64,000 nt of DNA from Heterohyrax brucei (GCA_028571685.1 CM053162.1:63600351-63664350), one strand, 5' to 3'; shown: positions 33,386-44,969, counted from the first letter of the stretch. Numbers and translations: made by a program. The notes: generated by a model not told the origin, from the letters alone.

Positions 33386-33687
33386 TCTAGAAAGGGAAGA
33401 AATAATCATCACTGATGATTTTCACTTGTTTTAAACATTGCTTACTTGTTCCTTCTAAGTGAAAGTGAAGATTGAAAAAGCAGAATGACCTTGGAAGATG
33501 AAGCTTGAAGGGAACAAGTTTGAATTTGTGTATAAATGTTCTAACTGTGTTGGAAATGTATTAGACATCAAAAATGTTTGCTATGTAAAGGAAACTACAT
33601 GGAGACATTTAGATGAAACCCTATTTAGCTCTAAAGTTGTCATATCAAATCTTAACATAGCATATCAGGCATTCAAGAGGACTTGAT
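33386..33687. other. Unassigned DNA
   Basis: Nothing recognised. The 62-aa frame at 33498 shows no family resemblance. Confidence 0.35.
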
Positions 33688-33887
33688 AAGGACTCATGAT
33701 GATGCAACTCTTAAGTGTTTGGCTGCTACTTCTAAGGTTGGAAGAGCAAATTCGCTAGCTGTGTCAGGAGTGAAAAAAAAACCAACATCTACTTCTGCAA
33801 AAATTACAGTGCAGAAAAAGCTAAGGGGCAGTTCTACACTGTCATATTGGGTCCCTATGAGTCACAATTAACTCAACAGCAGCAGCA
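33688..33887 (+). mobile_element. AfroSINE, long form, with internal insertion
   Basis: ACTCATGATGATGCAACTCT, GGCAGTTCTACACTGTCA, CTATGAGTCACAATTAACTC, with about 40 extra bases in the middle. Confidence 0.72.
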
Positions 33888-33936
33888 AAGATCTTAATAA
33901 AGTGTTGATGAGGAACTATTAAACACACAGCAAAAA

Positions 33937-34098
33937 TATCCCACACCCATTGTCATCAAGTTGATTCCTACTCATAACGACTCTGTAGGACAGAGTAGAG
34001 CTGCTGTATAGAGTTTACAAGGAGTTCCTGATAGATTTGAGCTGCCAACCCTTTGACAAACAGCCAAACTCTTACCTACTACACCGCCAGGGTTTCCA
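33937..34098 (-). mobile_element. AfroSINE
   Basis: Reverse orientation, full length: CCATTGTCATCAAGTTGATT, CTGTAGGACAGAGTAGAGC, ending CCGCCAGGGTTTCC. Abuts the inverted RTE. Confidence 0.9.
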
Positions 34099-34950
34099 AA
34101 GTTGCCATTAGCAACTAAAAATAATTGTGTATTTAACTTAGCTGTCAGAGATGAATTAGTTGTCACTATGTCAGTTGCATTCCAGTCACCAGTAATTATC
34201 AATGCATCTTGACTGCATATTTGATCAACTTCAGACTGTAGAAGTTGATAAACACCTTTAATTGATTCATCTGTGGCATTAGTGGTTGGGGAGTAAATAA
34301 AAAAAAAAGTCTTATTAACTCGTCTTCCTTGTAGGCTCATAAACATTGTCCTATCACTGACAGCTTTGTCTTTTAGGGTGGATCTTGATATTCTTTCTGA
34401 CTTTGAATATGATGTCATTCCTCTTCAATATTCCTGTTATAGTAGACGACATGATTGTCTGATTCAAAGAGGTCATCAATACCAGTCCATGTCAGCTCAC
34501 TGACACCTAGAATATCTTTTGTCTTCAATGATTCCATTCAATTTTTGACAACTTCCAATTTATCTATATTCATACTTTGTATAAGTTTCAACTACTAATG
34601 GATACTTGGAGTTATTTCTTCCATTTTTCAGTTGTGCCACTTCATCAAATGAAGACCCTGAAAGCTTTACTTCATCTCCATTGTTACGTTCAATTGTACA
34701 CTAATGAAACAGCTTTCCCAGAAGTATTTTGAGTGACTTCTAATGTAAAAGGCCCACCTTCTGTCACTGTATCAGGCAGTGTTCCATTCCTGTTCATTAG
34801 GATTTCACTTGACAAATTTTTTGGAAGTGGATCACCAGGTTTCTCATCTTAGTCTTAGTCTGAGACCTGTCACCAAGAGTGAACCTGCTGGCATTTGAAA
34901 AGCTGTTAGCATAGCCAACAGCATCACAATAACATACAAGCACCACAGTA
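34099..34950 (-). mobile_element. RTE LINE, inverted 5' segment
   Basis: Antisense RTE from the 5' UTR (near 34950, reversed GTGATGCTGTTGGCTATGCT) down to the endonuclease motif. The 148-aa frame 33972-34418 reads FFFIYSPTTNATDESIKG, then DALIITGDWNAT, the 'GDWNAK' motif of the apurinic-type endonuclease. Its last residues come from the adjacent SINE. Breaks with the following sense segment at the same RTE position. Confidence 0.85.
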
Positions 34951-37135
34951 TGACAAGCTGACAGGTAAGTGGTAATTACCGGTGACTCAAATGCCAAAGT
35001 CAGGAACAAAGAAGTATCAATGGTTGGAAAACATATCCTTGGTGGTAGGAATCATGCTATAGATTACATGATAGAATTTTGTAAGATCAGCAGTCTATTT
35101 ACTGAAAATACTTTTTTCAACAACATAAATGACAATTGTACATGTAGACTTCACCAGATGGAATTTAGAGGAATCAAATCAATTACACTTGTGGAAAGAG
35201 ATGATTCAGAGACTCAACATCATCAATCACAACAAGATCAAGGGTTAAAAGATGAACAGACCATCAATTGTTTATATGGAAGATAAAATTGAAGCATACA
35301 GAATTAAAACAAGTCCAAAAAACCCAAAGTATAACCTTGAGTATGTACCATCTGAATTTAGAGACCATCTCAATAAAAGATGAACACTAAGGACTGAAGA
35401 CCAGATGAGATCTGGAATGACATCAGGCATACCGTGCATGGAGAAAGCAAAGGTCATTAAACAGAGAAAACAGAGAGAAAAGACAAAAATGGATATCAGA
35501 AGAGACATTGACACTTGCTGTTGAACTTGCTGTTGCAGAGTAGATAAAGCAAATGGAAGAAATCAGGAAATAAAAGAGCTGAACAGAAGATTTCAGTGGG
35601 TGGCTTGAGAAGATGAATTTAAGTATTAAGTAATAAAACATGGAGATATCTAGAGTTAGAAAACCAAAAGGGAAGAATATGGTCATCATGTATCAAGCAG
35701 AAAGAATTGAAGAAAAAGGTCAATGTTAAGTTGTAGTATGGAAGAGTTTGATGAGGGAAATATTGAATAGCATGGAAAGTATCAAAACAAAGTGGAAGAA
35801 ATACACATTCACTGTACCAAAAAACATTGTTAAATATTCAGCTGTTTCAGAAGATAATATATGATCAATAACCTATGGTATCACAAAAAGTAATCCAGGG
35901 TGCACTGAAGGCACTGGCGAAAAATGAATCTCCAGGAATTGATGTAATATTAACTGCAATGTTTCAACTAATGGATGCAACACTGGAAACACTAACCGCT
36001 CTATGCCAAGATGTTTGGAAGGCAGTTACTTGGCCAACTGACTGGAAGAGATTCATATCTGTGCCCATTCTCAAGAAAGGTGACCCCCAAAAAAGAAAGA
36101 AATGAAAATTATTGAATATCACTAATATCCTCTATAAATAAAAGTTTGTCAAAAGATAATTAAAAAACATTTGCAGCAGTGTATCAACAGAGAAATACAA
36201 GAAATTCAAGCTTATCAGAAAAGGATGTAGAATAGCAGATATCACTGCTGATCTCAAGTGGATCTTGGCTGAAAGAAGAGAATACAAGAAAGATGAGTAC
36301 ATGTATTTATTAGCTATGAGAAAACATCTGACTGTGTGGACCATAACAAATTATGGAAAACATTGTGGAGAATGAGAATTCTACAACATTTAATTGTGCT
36401 CTCAAGGACACTGTACACAGAGAAAAAGGCAATTCTTTGACCAAAACAAGGGGATACTCCATGGTTTAAAGTCAGGGAAGGTGTATGTCTGTTTTGTATA
36501 TTTTCACTATACTTTTTAATCGTATGCTGAGAAAATAATTCAAGGATCTGGACTACATGAAAAACACAGGGCATGAGGAATGGAGGAAGTCTCATTGACA
36601 ATCTATAATATTCAGATGACACAAACTTGGTTACTGAATATAAAGAGGTCTTGAAGCACTTCTTAATGGAGATCAAAGACTATAGCCTTCAATGCATATT
36701 ACACCTCACCATAAAGAAACAAACAAAAAAATCCTCACAGCTGGACCCATAAGCTACATCATGAAAAATGTAGAAAACATCAAAGTTATCAAGATTTCAT
36801 TTTGTTTGGATTCACAATCAGTATTCATGGAAGACAGTAATGAAGATATCAAACAAGCATTGCATCTGGCAAATCTGCAGAAGATCTCCTCAAAATGTTA
36901 AAAAAGCAACGATTACACTTTGAGGACTAAAGCACACCTTACTCAAGCCGGAGTATTTTCAGTCCTCTCATACACATGATAAAGCTGGATAATGAATAAG
37001 GAAGACTAAATAACTGATGCATTTGAATTATGGTGGTAGCAAACATATGCACCACAGTGTTTCATGAAAGAAATACAGCCAGAACGCTCCATAGAAAGGG
37101 TGACATTTCACCTTATGTACTTTCAAGAAGTAAAT
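34950..37135 (+). mobile_element. RTE LINE, sense 3' segment
   Basis: Starts at the endonuclease motif (VITGDSNAKV; Trp replaced by Ser) and runs through 'TDHQL' (35260), the linker, and the reverse transcriptase: ALKALAKNESPGIDVILTAM, then LCQDVWKAVTWPTDWKRF (35875-36105). The active-site box reads YSDD near 36608-36621. The C-terminal part has KSWIMNKED near 36980. The 3' end falls near 37135. There are many stops. Confidence 0.88.
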
Positions 37136-37167
37136 AGTCAAAAATAATCAAACAAATAAATAAAGCA

Positions 37168-37372
37168 AAGCCCTTTGTAGTCAAGTTGACTCTGGTTCAC
37201 AGTACCTCCATGTGTTATAGAGTAGAACTGCTCCCCAGAGTTTCTTGTCTGTAATTTTTATGCAAACATATTGCAATGGCTTTCTGTAGCAGTGCCACTG
37301 GTTGTATTCAAACCACCAACCTATAGGTCTATTGCCAATTTCAAATTCCTTGTACCATCCAGAAACCTAGCT
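37168..37372 (-). mobile_element. AfroSINE, long form
   Basis: GTAGTCAAGTTGACTCTGGT, GTAGAACTGCTCCCCAGAG, CTGTAATTTTTATGCAAAC, CCAGAAACCTAGCTCC. Confidence 0.72.
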
Positions 37373-37525
37373 CCCCAACAAAAGAGTGTTAATTAATAGC
37401 ATATCAATATGATATTAGTAATTTATGTCATTAATTTATTCATGATATGATTTATTATTGTACTACTGTTATACATAGTGACATATATGCTACTATTATA
37501 AATAATTCTATTATTACACAAAGGG
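37373..37525. other. AT-rich spacer
   Basis: Very AT-rich; nothing recognised. Confidence 0.4.
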
Positions 37526-37662
37526 AAACCCTGGTGGCATGATGCTATGTCTGCTAACCACGAGGCTGGCACTTGAAATCTACCAGGTGCTCTTTGGGAC
37601 AGTTCTCCTCACACCTGTAGGGTAACTATGAGTCAGACCTGACTCAATAGCAGTGGGTTTAT
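37526..37662 (+). mobile_element. AfroSINE
   Basis: GGGAAACCCTGGTGGCATGA, GCTAACCACGAGGCTGGC, CTATGAGTCAGACCTGACTC, GTGGGTTTATT. Has a small deletion after GGCATGATG. Confidence 0.9.
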
Positions 37663-37872
37663 TATTATATAAAAATCTTATTTTAACTGTATCATGACAG
37701 CTTTGCTAAATTAGACACCATCATGTTTGGAGATTTTTTTGCAGTAATCATCCAAATGCAACCATGAACGAGAATTTTGGGGGTAGATTGTTGTTGTTGT
37801 TTTTGGAGTGGTAGCATGAGATCGAACACAACAATGCATAATTCTTGCTAGTTCTACCTATCATGGCCTGAA

Positions 37873-37978
37873 TTCCAGTCCACCAGGCGCTCCTTGAATA
37901 CTCTGGGGGTCAGTTCTACTCTGGCCCCCGGGGTCGCCAGAGTCGGATCCGACTCGATGGCACTTGGCTTGGCTTGGC
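37873..37978 (+). mobile_element. AfroSINE, GGCTT-tailed subfamily
   Basis: CCACCAGGCGCTCCTTGAAT, GGGTCGCCAGAGTCGGATCC, GACTCGATGGCACTTGGCTT and a GGCTT tail instead of GTTTG. 5'-truncated. Flanked by a perfect 9-bp duplication TGGCCTGAA (37864-37872 and 37979-37987). It keeps CpG sites, so it may be young. Confidence 0.9.
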
Positions 37979-37984
37979 TGGCCT

Positions 37985-39169
37985 GAACGCAGGTGCAGGA
38001 GCAGAAATAAACTGAAAATGCCTGCAATTTGGCTTCAGGTAAACTAAGTGCTTCACTATATCATTTAAAGTCTTTGAGAGCACAATCCCTCTAACATCTG
38101 AAAACTGATGATAGTATCTAATTTACAACATTTTAATGAGACCATTAAATTACATCTTGTTTTGCTGCAGTTTCAGGGGCATGAAAGAATGTCCACGTAT
38201 TTTTACTTTTGTTTTGTGTTATCCCTGGGACAACATTTGCAACACTACCGTTCTCTGATATTGCAGAATGTGAAAGAAATGCGACTTGAGCCATGGGCAA
38301 TCCACCTTGGAATGATCTCATAAAATTAAAATGATTTTTCAGAGCCCAGAGAAGTTAAGTGAGAAAAATAAGGCCTACTCTCAGTCAGTATTGTTGGCCT
38401 CGATCATGCTGCCTTTTAAATAGTGCAAGCCCAGACAAAAGGAAAAACTAGTGCTGGAGAAAGTCTGAGATTCCAGATAGCATCAAATTACACTGATACG
38501 TATTTTTCATGAAATGATCTGGAGAGCTCACTTCACAACAGCAAAATGCCAATTGTCCGTGGTGTGGCACGTGAGGTGAGTGCTTGTACTGGGTGTATGA
38601 TTGCTGAAAAGTACAAAGCGGCAGGGTTTGGGCAGATGGTTGGGCATGAAGGAGATAACTGAAGTACAGAAAGGCAGGAGGGAGCTGTTGCACTGTGGGT
38701 GTCCTGAATACAGTGTTTGATCTGACAAAAATGAGTGCTAATCGGAGCATGAAAACTCTTCATTAGGAATGCATCATTTGTATATACTGCATCTCAAGAA
38801 CTGATAGGGATGGAATGCTGCTAACAATATTCTGATGGCTGGTTGAATGCACACATTTAGGTCAGTGCTGGCAGAAAAGGACTGCGAGGGAGGCAATAAA
38901 TAGTTGAAGAGGCAAAGGGAAGCAAAGCTGCGTGGAGATATTCAGCTCATTAGGGGGGATTATGAAACATAGTTGGGTCTGCACCCATGCTGTGAAAGGG
39001 GAAATGTGATCAGAAAGTAGATATAACGAATATCTTAGATCACACAGGATCAAAAAGAAACAAAAAAGAATGAAAGGGGAGTGAGACAGGTAAGCGCAAA
39101 GAGCATTGCCATAAAGAGATGAGTATAGAACCCTCTTAGCAAAACGCTAGTAGTGCCAATTGGCCTTGA
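37985..39169. other. Unassigned DNA
   Basis: About 1.2 kb with no gene or repeat that I can name. Three overlapping minus-strand frames at 38448-38763 are the same DNA read in three ways and look non-coding. Confidence 0.4.
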
Positions 39170-39666
39170 TTTAGCCTGAGAGCATGGTCTCCTGCTCCCT
39201 GCTCCAGTTATTCTGTCCTTGCAGTGTTGGATTAAGATGGAAGGAGTATTCAGTTTATGTTGAAGTCCACTTCATATTGTTCTTGTTTCTGATAGCACCA
39301 GTGATAGCACACATTGGAAACAAGAACAGTATGAAGTGGACTTCAACATAAATCATAACGAAGGTCCACTCTTTGGACAGGAATGGGTTGGACTTGGCGA
39401 TGCAGAGTGACCATATATTGGATGCACTTTATGGTTCTATGTATCTATAGGATATCATCCTGCTGACCTCTGGCTGGAGTAAGGAGAGTGGGTGGAAAGG
39501 GAGGGAAAGGAGACTGTTGGGAGGATGAGACATGTATGGAGCAAAGAGGAATAGTGTGCTGTCACCAGGCAGGGAGAGCAGTGGAATCTGCATTTAGGTG
39601 GGCATGTAAATTTATATGGGAATGTACATTTTCACTCAGCCATAATAAAAAAAAAAAAAAAAGAAA
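39170..39666 (+). mobile_element. L1 with fold-back 5' inversion
   Basis: 39353-39650 is the sense L1 3' UTR (GAAGGTCCACTCTTTGGACA ... GAGACATGTATGGAGCAAAG ... poly(A) at 39647-39663). 39170-39316 is 3' UTR sequence in the opposite orientation (compare 24360-24470). The two parts share a 36-bp inverted repeat, 39254-39289 and 39317-39352, with one mismatch. Confidence 0.78.
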
Positions 39667-41012
39667 GAAAGCACCAAATAAATAAGAGGTGAGTATAGAG
39701 GCCTGTGGAAGAGAAGATTGACTCCAAAGGGCTTTCCACCCTCACCAAACATATATGCTATAAAACCATCTCTGATCTTAGCAAAAGCACAAAAAAAACC
39801 CAGCAATGGTAGACATTTTATTATTTTGAGCTATAGTGTAAAAATTCTATGCATATTATATGAAACCATTTTTTATCATAGAATTTATTGATTTACTCAA
39901 ATCAGATGCTAGGCACTTACAGACTTTTGATTTCTGTTTGACATGAAAGTACTCATTGAGTTTACTAGTCTAATTTTGATGTTTTAGAGTTATTAGTGGT
40001 GTTTAATACCAAGGACCAGAAGTCCTGGGTAAAGTCATGGAGTGTCCCTAAAGATAGGCAAGATAACAAAGATTGTAAGGGCCTGACATTATCAGATGTA
40101 GCGACAGATAACACGATACCAGTCATTGGATACTGTACCCAGGGAGAGGATGAGCTACCAAGTAATTTAGCCAAACAGATCTCAGAACCAAGGGAATAAA
40201 TAAAAATCCAAGCCCTGGGAGTTCAGGAGTGGAACTCTGGCATAGGAAACCTCAGATCGTTACAAAGAAAACATCAAGCTAGTGGACACCTTGTGTCAGG
40301 AGCAGAGTACACCTTTCTTAGGTATGTTTAATGTTAAAGAAGTTAACGAGTCAGTTAAAAGTGGTTAAAATGCTTGAAAATTTTCTGTGATATTCAGAAG
40401 TGGTGACGAAGGAATTATTACAATTTACTGGGTTCAGCTGACAGTGCTAGGGAGCATGGTTGTACAACATAGACATCGATAGTTGTAATAACTTAGTAAA
40501 TGTACCTGTATAGTTTCTCCTGGCAAGTCAGATCACTGTCTGTGAACGCAGTTTTGCTCCACAGTTAAAATATTACATCTCTCTTTAAGAAAGTAATCAC
40601 GATGCATGATTGATCAGTGCTCGCCTTTCTTTGCCCAACTTATTCTGCTTTCTTAAAAATCACTCTTCCCCTCCATGTGGCTTTCTTATATAATCTGGCA
40701 CATCATCAGTTATTTCCAGTATGAAAATTGACCCTAACATGGTTCTCTTTTACACTCATCATTTACTAGGAAACTTGCCTCACATAAAATGCACAGCAGA
40801 CTTCTGGAACCCTAAACATGCCAAATTTAAGCTCTTTAATTCTGTTTCAAAATAGGTCTTCTTCCAGACTCTTCAATGTATTTTAGCAACTATATTATTA
40901 TTAATATTTCTATACTTTAGCATCTTTGATTTTAAACCTCTGGTTTCAACATAGTCTTGAAAAAGAGTCACAGCAAAGAGATTTATACTTTGAGCCAGGG
41001 GTAGGTGGGTGG
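39667..41012. other. Unassigned DNA
   Basis: About 1.3 kb with no gene or recognisable repeat. Confidence 0.4.
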
Positions 41013-41146
41013 ATCTATCTATCTATTTATCTATCTGTCTGTCTATCTATCTATTCAGCATCTACCTACCTACCTACCTAATTATCTATCTGTCTGTCTC
41101 TGTGTAGATAGATAGCTAGATATAAAGATACATAGATACCTTGATT
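41013..41146. repeat. Tetranucleotide microsatellite (CTAT/GTCT/CTAC, then GATA)
   Basis: Interrupted runs of CTAT, GTCT and CTAC, followed after TGTGT by AGATAGATAG and further ATAG-type units, so the repeat reverses strand sense. Confidence 0.92.
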
Positions 41147-41374
41147 CACAGATACACAGATCTACCCGTATGTATTGTGTTTTATGTGAACAGTATGCAC
41201 CATCTCTGTTTGTTTTGAAACTGTTCCCTCATTCCGAGAAGTATTTTCATAAGCAGCACTATGCTATTTTTTTTACATTTTTCTATGGTTCTCAAACAAA
41301 TGTAGAAGGTCTGCATTATTTGCATAAGATCAGAATATGCAATATACATATGTAGTCCAAGAGTTTGTCACTTT
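41147..41374. other. Unassigned DNA
   Basis: Nothing recognised. Confidence 0.35.
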
Positions 41375-41542
41375 ATTATACTGTGTTGGCCTGTGAGTTT
41401 CTGTGATACTGAAAGCTATGCCAGCAGTATTCAAATACCAGCCGGGTAACTCATCCATGGCAGACACATTTCAGATGAGCTTCCAGACTATGACAGGCTA
41501 GGATGAGAGATTTGACAGTTCACTTCAAAAGGGAATTAGCCA

Positions 41543-43698
41543 GTGAAAACTTTCAATGACAACTTGAAGAGGAATGGCATTCCTCATCAAAAAGAACAGT
41601 TAAGATCTATTCTTAAGTACAACACTGTCAATGATAGGATGATATCTATGTGCCCACAAGGAAGACCACTTAATATAGCTATTATTCAAATACATGCAAC
41701 AACCTCGAACACAAACAATGAAGAAACTGAAGATTTTTACTAACTTTCGCTGTTTGAAATTGATAAAATTTGTAAACAGGATAAACTGATAATTACTGGT
41801 GATTGAAATGCAAAAGGAGAGACAAAGAAGAAGGATTGGTAGCTGGGAAAAATGATCTTGATGATAGAAACAACACTGGAGATGTTATGATGGGATTTTG
41901 CAAGACCAACAATTTCTCTGTGACGAACAGCTCTTTTCACCAACATAAACAACCACTATACTTGTGAACCTAGCCAGATGGAATACACAGGAATCAAATT
42001 GCCTACATCTGCAGAAGGAGATGTTAGAAAAGCTTAATATCGTCAGTCAGGAAAAGACAATGGCCAACTGTAGAACAGACCATCAATTGCTTTTATGCAA
42101 ATTCAAGTTGAAACCAAAACCAACCTCACTGCTGTTGAGTCAATTCTGACTCACAGTGACTCTACAGGACAGCATAGAACTGCCCCATAGAGTTTCCAAG
42201 GAGCAGCTGGTGGATTTGAACTGCTGACTTTTTGGTTAGCAAATGTGACACTTAACCATTACACAACCAGGGTTTCCAGTTCAAATTGAAGCTGAAAAAA
42301 AATTAGAACAAGTCTTCAAGAGTCAAAGTAAAGCCCTGAGTATAGCTCATCTGAATTTAGAAACCATCTCAAGGACAAATTTGTTGTGTTGAAGAGTAAC
42401 AATCCAAGACCAGACAAGCTGTGTAATGACATCAAGGACATAATATATGAAGAAGGCAATAGGTCATTAAAAAGACAGAAAAAAAAGAAAGGAAAAAAGA
42501 AAAGATCAAAATGGATGACAGAAGATAATTTGAAACTTTCTCTTGAATGTCTAGTAGCTAAAGCTAATGGAAAAAAGGCAGAATTAGAAGAATTGCACAG
42601 AACACTTCAAAAAGTGTCTCAAGAAGATACAGTATTACAATGACATGTTCAAAGACTTGGAGTTACCAAGTCAAAAGAGAAGAGCAGTCTCTGTATTTTT
42701 CAAGATGAAGTATCTGAGGAAAAACTCCTCAACTTATAGTACTGAAGGACTATACAAGGAAAATATTAAACAGTGCTGAAAGAATCAAAAGAACATGGAA
42801 GGACAAAAAAGAGTTGGTTGATGTGCAACCGTTTCAGGAGATAGCATATGATCAGGAACTGATGGCAGGTCCAGGCTGCCCTGAAGGCATTGGCAGTCAA
42901 CAAGAGTACAGATGTTGATGAAGTACTAGTTGAGGTATTTCAAAAACCTAATGTAGAACTAGAAGTGTTGACTCCAACCACGTCACAAAATTTGAAAGGC
43001 GGCTACTTGGCCAACTGACTAGAAGAGATCCCTATTTATGCCTATTCCAAAGACAGGTGATTCAACTGAATGTGGAAATTATCAAACATTACTATTAAAA
43101 TCACAACCATGTAAAATTTTGTTGAAAATCATTCCAAAGGTGTTCCAATAGTGTATCAGTAGGAACTGCCAGGAATTTAAGCCACATTCAGAAGAGGACA
43201 CAGAGCCAGGGAAATCATTGCTGATATCAGATGGATAATGGCTGAAAACAGAATACCAGAAAGATGTTTACATGTGTTTTACTGACTATGCAAAGGCACT
43301 TGACTGTGCGAATCATAAAAAAATTATAGAACACATTATGAAGAATGGGTATGCCAGAACACTTAATTGAGCTCCAGAGGAGTCAGGGCGTAGATCAAGA
43401 GGCAGTCATTCAAACACAACAAGAGGATACTGCACGGTTTAAAGCCTGGGGAGGTGTGTGTCACAGTTATATCCTTTCACTATATTTATTCAAAATAAGC
43501 TCAGAAACTGGATATGAAAAAGAACACAGCATCAGGATTGCAAGAAGGCTCACTGATCAACTGCAATATGCAGATGATACAACCTTGCTTTCTGAAAGTG
43601 AAGAGTACTTGAAGCACTTACTGATGAAAATCAGAGACGACAGCCTTCAGTATGAATTACATCACAATGTAAAAAAAAAAATCTCACAACTGGGCTAA
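41543..43698 (+). pseudogene. RTE ORF2 relic (endonuclease and reverse transcriptase)
   Basis: The protein would nick target DNA and reverse-transcribe RTE RNA. 41543-41743 reads NDNLKRNGIPHQ and ILKYNTVNDRMISMC, the endonuclease N-terminal part; 'ITGD' follows at about 41790. 42386-42643 is the basic linker with SLKRQKKKKG. Reverse transcriptase homology runs from 42780 on, with 'PTD' and 'YLPIPK' blocks in broken frames. 43345-43698 has GMPEHLIELQRSQ, then an intact active-site box in LQYADDTTLLSES (YADD at 43567-43578) and HLLMKIRDDSLQYELH. At least six frame breaks separate the blocks, so the full protein of about 1,000 aa cannot be made. Confidence 0.9.
42113..42279 (-). mobile_element. 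AfroSINE inserted in RTE, with target duplication
   Basis: Full-length reversed copy (GTTGAGTCAATTCTGACTCA ... CCAGGGTTTCC). Flanked by TTCAAGTTGAA (42102-42112) and TTCAAATTGAA (42280-42290), an 11-bp duplication with one difference. Confidence 0.93.
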
Positions 43699-44330
43699 AA
43701 AGCAACATTATGGCAAATGGAGAAAAGACTGAGGTTGTGAAGGATTTCATTTTACTTGGGTCCGCAACCAACACCTGTGGAAACAGTGGTTAAGAAATCA
43801 ACTTATTGCATTGGAGAGACCTGCTGCAAAAGACCTCTATAAAGTGTTAATAACAAAAGGTACCATCTTGAGGACTAACATGCCCCAACCCAAGCCATGT
43901 GTATTCAATTACCTCCCAGGCATGTAAAAGACAAACTACAAAGAAGGAAGACCAAAGAAGAATTTGTATCTTTGAATTATGTCATTGCAGAAGAATATTG
44001 AATATATCATGGAATGCTAAAAGAATGAACAAATTTTTCTTGAAAAAAGTTCAACAAGAATGCTGTTTAGAAGCAAGGATATAGAGACTCTGTCTCACAT
44101 ACTTTGGACGTATTATCAGCAGAGGGCATGATTCTTGGTAAAGTAAAAGGTCAGTGAAAAAAGAGGAAGACCCTCCACAGGATAAACTGACACAGTTACT
44201 GTAAGAATGGGCGGAACCACAGCAGACACTGTGAGGATGATACAGGTCCAGGCATTGTTTTATTCTGTTGGACACAGGCTTGTTGTGAGCAGCACACAGT
44301 TGGAATGCACCTAACAACAACAACAACATA

Positions 44331-44969
44331 TATGTGCACAGGCAAGTGTGCACACACACAAATATACACAGTTGGAAAAAAAATGAATGGGGCTCAAGAG
44401 CAAATGCTGAATGTCATGTGATGGGCTGAGTGCTTTGTCAGATGAGCAAACCAAGACAAACTAAGAGTCAGATAAGGACAGGGAAAACTAAACTCAGAGG
44501 TAGGCACCCCACTTCAGACCTGGAAGGTCTGAAGAGGTGAATCACTAGAGGGTGATTCTGTCAACAGTCCATATGTGCACCCTGCCTCTGTTCCATTGGC
44601 CTGCATTCCTGGAAGTGAACATGGAGCCTGATGTCCTTAGACTTATGTGTGTTTAGAATACTAACATTGTGCTTTTTTTATCGACATGTATACCTTCTGA
44701 ATGTGTTAAGCTTTGTCTCCACTAAGTCTTGCTTTCTCTAGTGTGATTCTATTAAAGTCTTCCTTCATAACACAACCATTTCCAGTTTCAATCTTGAGCT
44801 CTTTCTCAACTGGGTAAGAAACTAGGACTATTCATTTTTTTCTGCCTACAAGTAAAGGTGATATTAATACCAATTTCCCACGTTTAAACAAGGAGTTGTT
44901 GTGGCCACCTTAGCATATGTAAGAATCTATTTTTTTTTTTTTTAATTTGTGGATTCTGAGAACATTTTT
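44331..44969. other. Unassigned DNA
   Basis: Has a CA-rich stretch at 44347-44370 and a T run at 44930. No gene seen. Confidence 0.4.

Larger units (their letters stand above)
41375..44330 (+). mobile_element. RTE/BovB-type LINE, most complete copy
   Basis: The 5' UTR start (GAAAGCTATGCCAGCAGTAT, then GAGCTTCCAGACTATGACAG) is followed by an apparent deletion near 41550, then by endonuclease, linker, reverse transcriptase and C-terminal regions. It ends at 44310-44328 in CTAACAACAACAACAACA, the (CAA)n tail typical of this family. A SINE sits at 42113-42279. Its own GTTGGAATGCACCTAACAAC end resembles AfroSINE tails. Confidence 0.92.

Noticed and set aside
38448-38763. Three overlapping minus-strand frames of 66-100 aa
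   Set aside because: The same DNA is open in all three frames, which suggests chance. No motif or family resemblance is seen.
41013-41146. CRISPR-like spaced short repeats
   Set aside because: A tetranucleotide microsatellite in a mammalian genome; no repeat-spacer pattern.
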